Shown here: positions 30,513-40,417 of the stretch, in pieces
Numbering within the stretch: the first letter of the stretch is position 1
Layout of the letters: each line of letters opens with the position of its first letter
NCBI RefSeq assembly: GCF_022539505.1
Contig: NW_025899960.1
Coordinates: 248,001-312,000, forward strand
Direction: 5' to 3'
DNA: 64,000 bases
Source: Lolium rigidum
Taxonomy: Eukaryota; Streptophyta; Magnoliopsida; Poales; Poaceae
Notes under the pieces: generated by a model
Databases searched by the model: none
What the model was told of the DNA's origin: nothing
Seen by the model: only the letters and a program-made list of their open reading frames with translations
Position numbers and translations under genes: made by a program

Positions 30513-33500
30513 GGCTCGGCGTCTCTTAGCCATGGTTGGTGTCCATCTGCAAAAAGGCAACATCACCTGGCCACTTGAGTCCATGTACCTGGTATGCGTG
30601 TATGTTCTTCTTGCCGTTTGTTTCGATTTGATGTGCTGCGTGTTAGCTGGTATCATGGACGACTTTTTTTTTTTGGATTGGATGCTTCATTTCAGTAGGA
30701 AACATTGTTCTAGAGGCAAAGAGTGTACTTGATTTAGATGCTCGATTGAGTCTATATTTTGGTCTTTGAGATGTCCTAAAAAAAAAATCCAAACTCTGTA
30801 CATCTTAAGTCGATATTTCTTTCCCAGTTTGGTTGTAGGTGCTATGTGCAAAACTCGGTGTTAAATTTAGCGCTTGATATGTTATCACAATTTTTTTGCC
30901 TTGAGCGAAGAACTGAAAAATTATTTATCTGAAAGTAAGATTTGGAGAGTGATTATTTGGTTATTCCAACGTCACTAACTATGTGGTTCTAAACATGATT
31001 GAGGGATTAGTTATTAGTGTGTAATCAAATTTTAAGATTTTGAGGATTTAATTTTGAAGATTTTGCATAACTTGAAGCTCCGTTTAACTACTGAAAAATA
31101 TAAAATGATTTCTGAAAAATATAAGGTATAAATTTGAAAGAAGTTACCTGAGTTGTGCATGTAGACTTTTATCTGTACAAGCTCGAAAAGGGATCTTAGG
31201 TAAAGTGGGAGTATTCAAAATATTTTTGGTTGAGAAATAACATTTATCTTTTTCGGCAGGTAAATGAAGCAGTTAAGTGATGAAATAATCCACTAAACAT
31301 GGTAGTTTTCTAAGGGCCTGAGCTTGAGCATTCCATTTATTCAGTGCATCTCACGCGAGTGGTATTTATCTTTAGAAGTAGGCAGGAGTTTTCAAAGGGC
31401 ATGATGTACCAGAATTGGATTACATTATATGCATGTCTTGGAATAGTGTTATTAACCAAGAGTTAATGATTATTGACTACTACTTATCAGCTTCCATTTT
31501 AGCCAGTATATAACAAAATCATTACAAGAATAATTAGTGTCTGGGCCAATAATAATATATTCACGGTCCTAAAGTCCTAAAATAACCAGTGCATGGGCCA
31601 ATAATAATATATTAACAATCCCAAAATCATACAAGAATAGTCAGTGATTGAGCCTGGGCCAACAATATCATAGATTGAGTGCTTTGTTTTCCTTTTTAGT
31701 CAGAGATTTGTAGCTTCTTCTAAGTCTACTAATGGGGTTTTAGGACAATGAACAATCTTAATCTTTGTAGGGCTAACCAGTTATGCCTTATTTCAGTTTT
31801 AGAAACAATGCATGATGCAACTTTTCTGACATTTCTTAAGTTTTCTTTAATTAAGTATAGATGATGAGAAGTTGGGATCTAAAAAGATAATGGGTGTGTG
31901 CAACTTCTTTCCTCCTACGCATATATGGGGTTTGTCCCCACGAAAGCTCAAGTACCATTATACAGTACCTCCTTCAATTCATGCTAGCACTCATGCATGT
32001 ACTGTGTATCATGAATTGCATGGGTCCTAATCATGTATGAAGAAATTATTGACTTGAAGTTTATAAAGTTGAAAATGATTTCTGTTGAATTTCTTATTTT
32101 GTATTTTACAAACTATAAAAATATTTACATGCTGACTTGCTTAACTTTGCCAACCATTTTGCTTTGCTTGCCTCCACGGTGCACCAAAACCCGCACGCAT
32201 GATATCATCCTTTATTTTCATGTTTTAGGTCTGCATTTATGTTCTGTTTTCTAATTTGGGATGTGTTTGTGTTTTTGTTTATTCTGGTTGTTGTATTTTT
32301 AGGAACCTTCTCTCCTACTGATGGCAAAGGTTCACTGTATTACCTAGTGATTATGTCAGTTTGGCACACGTTATCTGTTCCTTTTACCATTATTTTTATC
32401 TGGAGTATTCCTAATGTTGTGCTTGGACATGTATAATATATTTTTGCAAACAAGGCCATATCGTCAAATGTTGTCGAAATATCATCAGACCACTCTGTAA
32501 ATTCAGCATGTAATAATCTCCATGTGTTCTGATATTGTACTCTGATCTGCTTTGTTGGAAAAATTCACGGATGTCAGATCCCAGGGGCGGCTCGGCAAGT
32601 TTTCTTTGTACATTAAGATGAAAAAATATATGATAACCAGTTATCCCAAGAAACAACGATACAGAATAATGAAAAGCACATACATTTGATCATGTTGGCT
32701 GTTAGTGTCACAAAAAAGGCATGTGAGTGCAATGCACAAGCCATGCAGGCGGCGAGGCGAAGCTCGCCTTTCCATCTAGTAGTCCATGTAAATTCATTAA
32801 GTTGCGTGTTGCAGTACACATTTACTAGTGATATAAATAGAGAGTGGCCAAATAAGATCTGAGTTACATGTAAGATGTAGCCATTTATTTTGTAAAATTC
32901 AAAAATCATTTCCTTAAGTTTTTAAAAAATCTAAAAAATTCTAGATGCAGCCAATGTTGTATCCTGTAATGGTGAAAAACCTTAATGTGAACTTCTTTAT
33001 ACTCTTTGCTACATAAAAATGACAAAATTTAACAAGTTTTTATAGTTTTGAAATATTTACTATTACACAAAGAATTTCATAAAATTTTAAATTTGTAGTA
33101 TGCACCATTGGCAACATCCAAGGATTTTTTGTACTTTTTTAAATAAAAATCAACATATAATTTACAATTCTTTTAAATGGCTACATGAAGCTATGCCTCC
33201 GTTTATAGTTTCCAGTCATAAATATTCAAGAACTTCTTTAAATTTGATCAAATGTAATTTTATTTGGTAAAATGAAACTAGAAGCACACTTATTCCTACA
33301 CGGAGGATCAATGATGATAAATTGATTTATGCACGTGCATCGACTCTACATGCGTGCACCGGTGGCGTTCGATCGTCCAGGAGCAAGCAATGCATGCAGG
33401 GGCGTATACGAATTTGAAAATTTCTTTACTACTACCTACTCTTTTGTTTAAAGTTCAGCCTAGTTAGCTTTTTTTATACATGCCAGGATCGTCGCGTCAC

Positions 33501-33760
33501 GCACAAGAGACCGCAAAGCAGCATCTTGTATCCATAGCTTCGATGTTATGTATGAAACGCGTGACACTGTCCATATGATCGATTCCGGCCGGCTTCATTT
33601 TGTTGTTGGCTGTTCTTTGAGTCTTAACCTTGACCGTGGTGATCCGTACACCATGCTTGGGCGGAGAATATACACCTAGCATATACACACATGCATCGCA
33701 ACGAAACATTAGAATGAAAACTGATAACAACCATGGGTGCATAATCAAAACGAGAGAGAG

Positions 33761-36260
33761 CTATTCACCTTGCACCACGTAGAACAAATTAGCACCGGAG
33801 TCCATATCTTTGCCAGCATAATCCAAACACATGTCCTCACCCACACAATGTTCGCGCCGTGGGAGCGGCAAAATGATCGGCTTGCTGAGGTAAAGAGAGC
33901 AGTCTACAACAAGCAGTTCAAAAGCAGCAAGCCCTCCATTTCTGCAGGTGTAGATAAAGCCATCGACAAATACACATTTACCATTTATTAGGAGGTCCTT
34001 TATACAGACAGGCGGTGGCGGGTTTTCTTTGAAAGCAGCCAAAGGCACGACAACAAGCCATCGTTTGGCAGCCAAGTCAAACAGAAGACATGAGCATGTG
34101 ACAGCATCGCAAACCATGAACGATTCATCGTTCATTGCCACATATCCAGAGATAACTACCCTCCTGCCGACGACATCCGATTCATCTGCCATGTAACGCA
34201 ACCATGAGGTTGAGGTGGTGGATCCATAATTGAACTGTGTCTGATGGTAAACTTGCAGAGTATCAGTAAGAGCAATGGTCTCTTGGCCAACTCTGATAAC
34301 CATAACGAAAGGACCAGTACTAGGACGCCATACAGGTCGCTCGAAAGTCTGCCTGTCCTTGTTGAGACTAAACTCAAGCATGCCTGCTCTTATGGACGAG
34401 ACTGCGTGTATTTTTGAGCCACTCTGGAAAAAGTGCCAATCATGATCACCCACATCTGCAGCATAGCACGGTTCAAGGGGCTTGACATCGTCATCCATGG
34501 CGCCTGTCTGATAGATGACTGATCGTGAGCCAGCTTGGCAAATGATAATCAGATCTTTCTTGATAGTTGTTGTAGCCGGCTTCACAGGCACAGCATGGCT
34601 TGAAGAACAGACTTGTTGTCTTGAAGCAGGATCAACCGGCAGGGTGCGACTCGGTCCTGAGGGAGGAGTTGAGCGCATTTTCATCATGGATCTGCAACAA
34701 CTAAGCATCTTGGATGGATGCTCGACGTGCTGGGAACAGGTTAGACCCTCTTCCTCTTCTCCACGTTGCTGCAGCGCCACAGAGCCCTGGTCCTCGTACT
34801 CCCTAACCAATTGATTAGTTGACAGACAAAGAAAAAAACCTGTAAGCAATCTGGTAGGTGACCACAAAAATGCTTACAGTAGATTGATTACTTGAGACAA
34901 AAAAAATTGTAACTAGCAACCGAGGCGCGGGGACAACACGAATGCTGGCATGATCAATCAAACTAATAAAAACTAGCTAGTATGCTTACTGTAGAAAGCA
35001 GAATTGTTGGTTTGCTGCCGGATTGGGTGCCATGTCTAGCCTGCGGTAAGTGGAGTGCAGCACCTTGATTCCTCCCTGAGCCGGGTCCTGGGCGTCATGG
35101 AGGTAGAAGGTGGTGACGATGGCATGCAGGTTGTCGCACGGGCATTTGTCGTACGACGCCAGACTGATCCAGACAGCGCACATGAGGTGGCTGGAAAGGC
35201 GGGTGAGTAAGCCATAGCCATGGTCGGATTTGAAAGGGCAGACAAAGTCGATGAGGACGGGCAGATCCAGCTTGAGCTGCTGCATCCCCCCCTGATCATC
35301 CTTTTGGTAGGTGAGCTTGTAGGCATAGATGGCGTTGTCCATGAGAAAGTAGACGGCTTTGTGGTGTTGGACATATATGGCGCGGTTAAGGATAGGGAGG
35401 TAGCGTTGCGACCTTGTTTTGTCGGTGTCGGTGAGCACCCTAGTCCAGCTGCCGGAGTCGGTGGCGAAGGTGAAGAAGAGGCCGTATTGTAGGAAGGAGA
35501 CGAGGATGAGTTTGGCGTCGGGGATCATGGCGTAGCCCTGGACGTAGCTGCCACCCCAGGGGGGCAAGGGGTAGTGAAAGGGTGGGCAGGTGAAGGGGCT
35601 CCCGACAAGCTCCCACCGCCTCCCGACAAGGCGTCGCATGGCCACGATTAACGACCTGACATCACGTTGCAGGGTGGCGGACAGAGCCCAGATGTGGCCG
35701 TCGTCCATGGAGATGGGCGTGCAAAGGTCAGGGGTGGACGTCCCTTCAATCTCCGGTAGAGGCATCTCCTGCGGCTTGGGCGGCTGCAGAGTTAGCTGCA
35801 GGGCCTGGGTTTGCTCAAGATACTGGTGATGCACGACGCAGAGCGAGCGGCCGAGGGGGGCGACGCCAGCTTGGAAGGTGTACTCCGGCGGCTTGGCGAG
35901 GGCGATGTCGTGGAAGATCTCGAGCGCGTCGTCGCTCCGGCCGAGGATACGGCCGGATCGCGCCACGCGGAGGCGGCTCACCCGTAGGGAGGAGGAGGCG
36001 CCGTCGGCAACTCCGACCAGCAGCGACCAGGCGGGAGGGTGGTGGTCGGCGTCGGGGAGGCGGACGTAGTCGATCCCGGGGGCGACGCGGCGGTCAGCAC
36101 CAGAGGGAAAGTTGATCCAGTAGCACAGGCAATCGCACAGACGGCACCTCCGCCGCTTCTCCTCCCCATCCGGCTCCGGCTCCTCCCCATCCGACGGCGA
36201 CTCTCCCTCCGACTCCTCCGACAGCATCGGCTCCGCCGCCTCTGCCTCCGCCGCCAGCAT
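33761..36260 (-). CDS. Unit-2 copy of duplicated unrecognised gene, open
   Basis: Two exons, 36260-34990 and 34802-33761, join across a 187-bp intron (34803-34989; GTAAGC donor, GGTTAG acceptor) to give 770 aa and a TAG stop. The start is the ATG shared with unit 1; an in-frame ATG at 36320 would add 20 Arg-rich residues. The N-terminus is acidic, then a Cys-rich RRCRLCDCLCYW patch. Two halves each read like strings of short beta-strand repeats (for example SFLQYGLFFTFATDSGSWTRV in exon 1; LLFDLAAKRWLVVVPLAAF in exon 2), so a beta-propeller-like fold is possible, but I recognise no family. Relative to unit 1 it has lost an intron exactly and has no stop in frame. Its upstream sequence lacks the TATA-like block of unit 1, so expression is uncertain. 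Confidence 0.68.
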
Positions 36261-36440
36261 CGACTTCCGGCGACAGGATCGACTCCCCCTCCGCCTCCGC
36301 CGCCGGCATCCACTCCCCATCTGCAAGCGGACACGGTTTCCTCCTCTGTTTCTGTTTGGTAGGGAGCCTACTGGGCCGTGGCCTACCAGGGCCCATCGCG
36401 TAAGCCTACTCTGGCCAGAACAACCGCTTCCAAACATGTT

Positions 36441-37055
36441 TCACCTTTTTTTTTTCTTCTTTCTTTGAGGCAATAGCACAGGTAGTAAAAACAACTTGCA
36501 TTGCAGGTACAACATCATACTCCATATGTCCCGCGGAGAGTGTGGGAGTAGTCGTTTTGCAAAAAAAAAAAAAAACTCCTGTAGAATTGCTGACAAACCT
36601 CGAAGTACTCCAGCTCCACCGCTCACTTCCCCTCTTCCTCTTCCTCGCTCACCGCCACCCGACATCGTCTCCCTGTTTCCTCGCTCAGCCGCCATGAGGA
36701 GACGTCCCGCCTTCTCCGTGGCCGCCCGCTGGCACGAGATCTCGACAGCGTGGTCGAAGTTGGCAGCATAGAAGAACTCTCGCTCATCCTCCTCCTTCAG
36801 CCACCGGAAGCGATGCGCGTTGAAGGAGGCCAGGATCGCCGCCTACTCCGGGTCACAAGGGACCTCCTACTGCTCACCCCACTGCACCGCCTCCTCCGCC
36901 GCCTCAGTTTGTGAGTCTCCTATGTACGCCTCGTCCCACTCGTCGAACAAGGAGTCGCCAGAGTCGTCGGAGTTCAAGTTGATCTCGGCGTTGGGTTGTG
37001 GCTGCGGTGGTGGTTGCGGCGCCGATGGCAGCGTGCGGCCACTACGGCCAAGCAT
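36441..37055 (-). pseudogene. Small unrecognised ORF remnant, unit 2
   Basis: The counterpart of 26646-27329. It begins MLGRSGRTLPSAPQPPPQ, includes FDEWDEAYIGDSQTEAA, meets stops near 36850, and the frame resumes in 36695-36441. In-frame stops and a changed initiation context indicate a decayed gene fragment. Its position about 200 bp upstream of the duplicated gene is the same in both units. Confidence 0.42.
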
Positions 37056-37110
37056 CAGATACGTCGTATGCAGTCGCCGCGGTATTGTTCTGCTAAGGAA
37101 TGCGACGGTG

Positions 37111-37200
37111 GTGGAGAGTAGAGGATAGCGCAGCGGCGGTGGTGGAGATGAGAGAGGATAGCGCCGCGGCGATGGAGAGTAGAGGATAGCACGGCAGCTG
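37111..37200. repeat. Short GGTGGAGAGTAGAGGATAGCG minisatellite
   Basis: GGAGAGTAGAGGATAGC or a close variant occurs three times in 90 bp, separated by CGGCGG-type linkers, with units of about 30 bp. It marks the right edge of unit 2. Confidence 0.7.
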
Positions 37201-37694
37201 TAGCATTTTTATCTCACACTAAAAACATCCAATAAAAGTTGCATTCTATCTTGCAATATAAAATTAATTTAATGTAATTATCTTATATCATCATGTACAA
37301 ATAAAATATATTTTTATTGGTACGTCTTTTATGCAAACATTAATTAATTTTCCACAAATAAATTTGATTAAATATGTGTGGCACCGAAGTGAAATTTTAT
37401 CTAGAGAAATATCTATGGTGACTAGAAAGAACCGTGTCAACTCCAATAACAAATACTCTAATTTTCTATAGAACTTTATTAACATATTTTTTAGACAATT
37501 TTAGATGTTGCCCCCACCATGCTAGTTATCCTAAGCAAAGGAATAAGTTCAATTCGGTAGACACAACAAAGAAATTGTCGCAAATTCAAAGCTTGGAAAA
37601 CTAGTCCAGATGACTAATCTATTATCGAGATGGCAAAAGTCTGACGGCAAGTCGATCGGCAACAAAGTGGAGGGTGATAACGCGAGCGTTTTCA
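37201..37694. other. AT-rich intergenic, no gene seen
   Basis: This lies 3' of the MATH-BTB gene and probably includes its 3' untranslated region and terminator. No coding sequence or repeat is recognised. Confidence 0.5.
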
Positions 37695-39857
37695 TCATTT
37701 CATTGCAAGGGAGATGAACTCGGTGCAGTAAAGCTCGAGCTCCTTGCATCGGTGACGCCACGCCAGCTTCAGCATGCTCAGCGCGTTGTCTGTTGTGACG
37801 AGCTGGGCGGCCAAGTTCCTGCACAAGGCCTCCATCCTCTTCATGCCAAACCGGCAGGCAGCCGCAAGCATTTCTCCGGCTACCACCGCGTCATCCACGG
37901 GAGGCAGTTTGTCGGTGTAGACGAAGTGGATCACGGCCTTGAGCACGGCGGCTTTCATGTCGTCGATTCGTACCAAGGTCGTAGATGGCTCCGCCCCTTG
38001 GAGCAGGAGCGGCGACCGCACGGCGATGATGAGCCGGTGCGCATGGATCTCGGACTCCTCTACCAGGAACGTCAGATCCGACCCTTGCTCGGTAACCATT
38101 AGTTGCTCGAGGTGTGAGGCGATGTTAGACGGTGGCACGGCTATTATTGGTCTGGCACTGGTGGTTGTGCTGGTCGTGTATGCCTCCTTGGTCATGTCAA
38201 TGTCACAGTGTATGGTAAGGGAGCCATCGTGTCTCATGTAGCGCGACTTTGCTGATTTCACGGTGATGAACTTTTGATACCCCAAAGCTTTTTGCACATT
38301 GCTAAAAACCATTTCTCTCATAGACCAAAGCAGGCTCGACGATTCCCGACTAGGTTCATCCATCCTGAACCTCATTGATAAAATGACATTGGTGGTTCCA
38401 GGATCAGTCACTAGATGGAGGTAGACACATATGTACTCTAACGCCTCCTTGGAATACCCTGATGGGTACACACTCATTTTCCAGTCGTAACCTCCTACCT
38501 TGAATATGTTGGAAGTGATTACTTGGCCAGGACCATGGCTCCTCTGAACAGAGCTAAAATTGGGGATCCTGAACTCGTGGGTGCCACGGACCACCTGCGA
38601 CGAGTTGAACATGGACATGCTCTTCTCTGGTGGCTGCAGGCGGCTACCGGAGGACGGAGAAGGGGAGCTAGTGTGGCGGGCCATGTTGTGAGTGGCCACT
38701 CTCTCATTGACCTCAATAACAAGAGAGCTGCATGTTTCCTTGAGCTCCTTGTACTCCTCAGTCGCCCTCACGGCAGCGTAAACATCCGGATCGGCCGCTA
38801 TATACTCGATGCAGGAATCCTCCAGCTGAAGACAGCTTTGCCGGCCACGCACTAACTGTAACGTCGGCATGACGGTCGTGATGTCGATGCTCTCGACCAG
38901 TATGCTCTCGCACATGAGCCTAAGCCTCTCGAGATCATACCGATCAGCGGCCACGAGAAGGTCGCGCGCCATGGATTCACGGCTCGCGCTCGTGGGCGTG
39001 GTTTCCTCTTTGAGAGAACGCCGACTTCTTGATTCCACATGTACAACATTGTTTGGTTTCACGGGAAACTCGTCACTATAGATGAAGCGCAGCATGGCCT
39101 TAAAGGTGGAGGCACTCATATCGAGGATCTGGACACGGCGCGTGGTGCTCTCCCTCATGTGCCCAAGGAGCTCTGCGGCGAATACCGGCGACCGCATGGC
39201 GAGCACGAGCCTGTGCGCCAGGATCTCGGTGTCCTCGACGACAAAGGTCACGTCCGATGACTCCGGGTTCTTCTCAAGAAGAAGCAGGAGCTTGTGGATG
39301 TCCCCGGCGATGGTCGGTGGTGGCACCGCTGAGACGAAACTCTTGGTGGGCTCTGCGGCGGTAGCGGAGGCGTCCTCCTTGAGGACCTCAACGGTGCAGA
39401 GGATGGTGAGACGGTCGTCGGTGCTAACGTAGCAATCCTCGTACCCGCAGAAAGCATCTGGGAGGGGCAGCTTCCAGCACCTGCCGCTAACTTTCCTGGA
39501 GAACTTGTTGGCGGCGTCGCTTTGCCACACGGCGGCAGGCAACCGGTCGAGAGGGTCATCGATCCGGAGGCTGGCGGTGGCGACGACGTCCTCAGCAATG
39601 TCTGTGCCGAGCAGCTCGAGGGTGATGGATTTAAGATGGCCGTAACCGTTGTCGTAGAAGGTGCAGGCAAGGTCCCAGGTGTAGCCGCCGACCTGGAACG
39701 CGCCGGACTTGATCAAGGGGTCGGCGTCGTTGACGGAGGAGTCGCTGACGCGGGCGAAACGCCTGCGGGCGCTGTACCCGGCGATCTGGAACTCGTGCGT
39801 GCCTCGGGCGACCGACGACCTGTGTGTGGACGCGGTCTTCTCCGGCGCGGACGCCAT
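37695..39857 (-). CDS. Double MATH-BTB protein (MATH-BTB-MATH-BTB)
   Basis: A single intronless 720-aa ORF from ATG 39857. MATH domain 1 (about residues 18-155, starting RGTHEFQIAGY) is followed by BTB domain 1 (about 185-300, SDVTFVVEDTEILAHRLVLA) and a C-terminal tail ending VIEVNERVATH. Then MATH domain 2 starts near residue 423 (RGTHEFRIPNF), followed by BTB domain 2 (about 580-690, SDLTFLVEESEIHAHRLIIA). MATH-BTB proteins normally have one of each domain; the MATH binds a substrate and the BTB binds CUL3 in an E3 ubiquitin ligase. The ATG at 38684 (residue 392) sits where a second gene would start, so this looks like two tandem paralogues fused by loss of a stop. The family is greatly expanded in grasses. 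Confidence 0.9.
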   Translation of the reverse strand: MASAPEKTASTHRSSVARGTHEFQIAGYSARRRFARVSDSSVNDADPLIKSGAFQVGGYTWDLACTFYDNGYGHLKSITLELLGTDIAEDVVATASLRIDDPLDRLPAAVWQSDAANKFSRKVSGRCWKLPLPDAFCGYEDCYVSTDDRLTILCTVEVLKEDASATAAEPTKSFVSAVPPPTIAGDIHKLLLLLEKNPESSDVTFVVEDTEILAHRLVLAMRSPVFAAELLGHMRESTTRRVQILDMSASTFKAMLRFIYSDEFPVKPNNVVHVESRSRRSLKEETTPTSASRESMARDLLVAADRYDLERLRLMCESILVESIDITTVMPTLQLVRGRQSCLQLEDSCIEYIAADPDVYAAVRATEEYKELKETCSSLVIEVNERVATHNMARHTSSPSPSSGSRLQPPEKSMSMFNSSQVVRGTHEFRIPNFSSVQRSHGPGQVITSNIFKVGGYDWKMSVYPSGYSKEALEYICVYLHLVTDPGTTNVILSMRFRMDEPSRESSSLLWSMREMVFSNVQKALGYQKFITVKSAKSRYMRHDGSLTIHCDIDMTKEAYTTSTTTSARPIIAVPPSNIASHLEQLMVTEQGSDLTFLVEESEIHAHRLIIAVRSPLLLQGAEPSTTLVRIDDMKAAVLKAVIHFVYTDKLPPVDDAVVAGEMLAAACRFGMKRMEALCRNLAAQLVTTDNALSMLKLAWRHRCKELELYCTEFISLAMK

Positions 39858-40126
39858 GGCTGGCAGTAGAGGACGCACGCGCGCGCGCAAACCAGCTTCA
39901 GTTTGGTTTGATCGGGTTCGATCGATCCATGGTAATATTTGCGTGGGACTCCTGCCGCAACGTAACGCGTACGGACGTGTTACTTAACGTGTCAAATTCA
40001 ACTATAGCTTTGTAAACGGAATCGATCTCTCGTGCAAAAACCTCGAGCTGGAATTTATTTAAATTGTTCCAAAGATTTTGATTAATTGTTTGCTTAAAGA
40101 TCCTTCTTACGGCAACAAATAGATTA
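39858..40126. other. Upstream region of the MATH-BTB gene
   Basis: A 269-bp stretch between the gene and the LINE insertion at 40141. It should hold the core promoter, but I see no unambiguous TATA box. The LINE has pushed any more distal promoter sequence to beyond 48138. Confidence 0.4.
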
Positions 40127-40140
40127 AAATAAGTTGTGTT
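40127..40140. repeat. Target-site duplication AAATAAGTTGTGTT, left
   Basis: The same 14 bp recur at 48125-48138, on the other side of the decayed LINE. Confidence 0.92.
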
Positions 40141-40417
40141 TTTAGATAAAGGGAGTTCATCCCCGATTTCATTAAGGAAACCAGTTTTGCTACAAAGTAA
40201 CAGCCCACACCACCAAAACACCACACAGAAAGGGTACTTAAGGTTTTTACAGACCAGGTTCGAAACAGCCGAAAGAATAATAAGAAATAAATAGAGAGGG
40301 GGGGGGGGTTGTGTGGAGCAGAAAGAAATCGCGCACAACTCCTCCTGCTAAAACCTTGCAAGTTTCCTTCCTTCTCCAGTTCTTCCTCCATCCCTTCCGT
40401 TCCTTTTTTTTATTCCT

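Larger units (their letters stand above)
28201..32779. mobile_element. Candidate Helitron, 4.6 kb
   Basis: Compared with unit 1, unit 2 has 4,579 bp inserted after CATTTCACA. The right end is CTAG followed by T, and a perfect 6-bp-stem hairpin AGGCGA-AGC-TCGCCT lies at 32755-32769, 6 bp before CTAG. The left end is A followed by TTACTAAAAGAG. Insertion between A and T without a duplication, a 3' CTRR and a subterminal hairpin are Helitron hallmarks; the left end should start TC and instead reads TT, so this is a candidate. The interior has no Rep/helicase gene. It contains GC-rich repeats (28394-28600), a nested retroposon (29082-30512) and AT-rich sequence (30740-32750) with no recognised gene. 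Confidence 0.55.
27393..37110. repeat. Tandem segmental duplication, unit 2
   Basis: The unit starts at CGTCCGGTTAAG (27393) and follows unit 1 directly. It holds a LINE fragment (27476-28130) and a candidate Helitron (28201-32779) that unit 1 lacks. Without them it is about 4.5 kb. Homology with unit 1 fades at about 37110, in the sequence after the small ORF remnant. The non-coding part 32780-33760 matches 14000-14640 and 16650-16920 and contains no gene. Confidence 0.88.

Noticed and set aside
30532..30600. Exon ending at CTG/GTATGCG on the plus strand
   Set aside because: A plausible donor site, but no acceptor, partner exon or recognisable protein; noted only as possible captured sequence in the Helitron candidate.
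39522..39869. Plus-strand ORFs across the MATH-BTB gene
   Set aside because: They are shadows of a GC-rich coding exon; only the minus frame carries MATH and BTB motifs.
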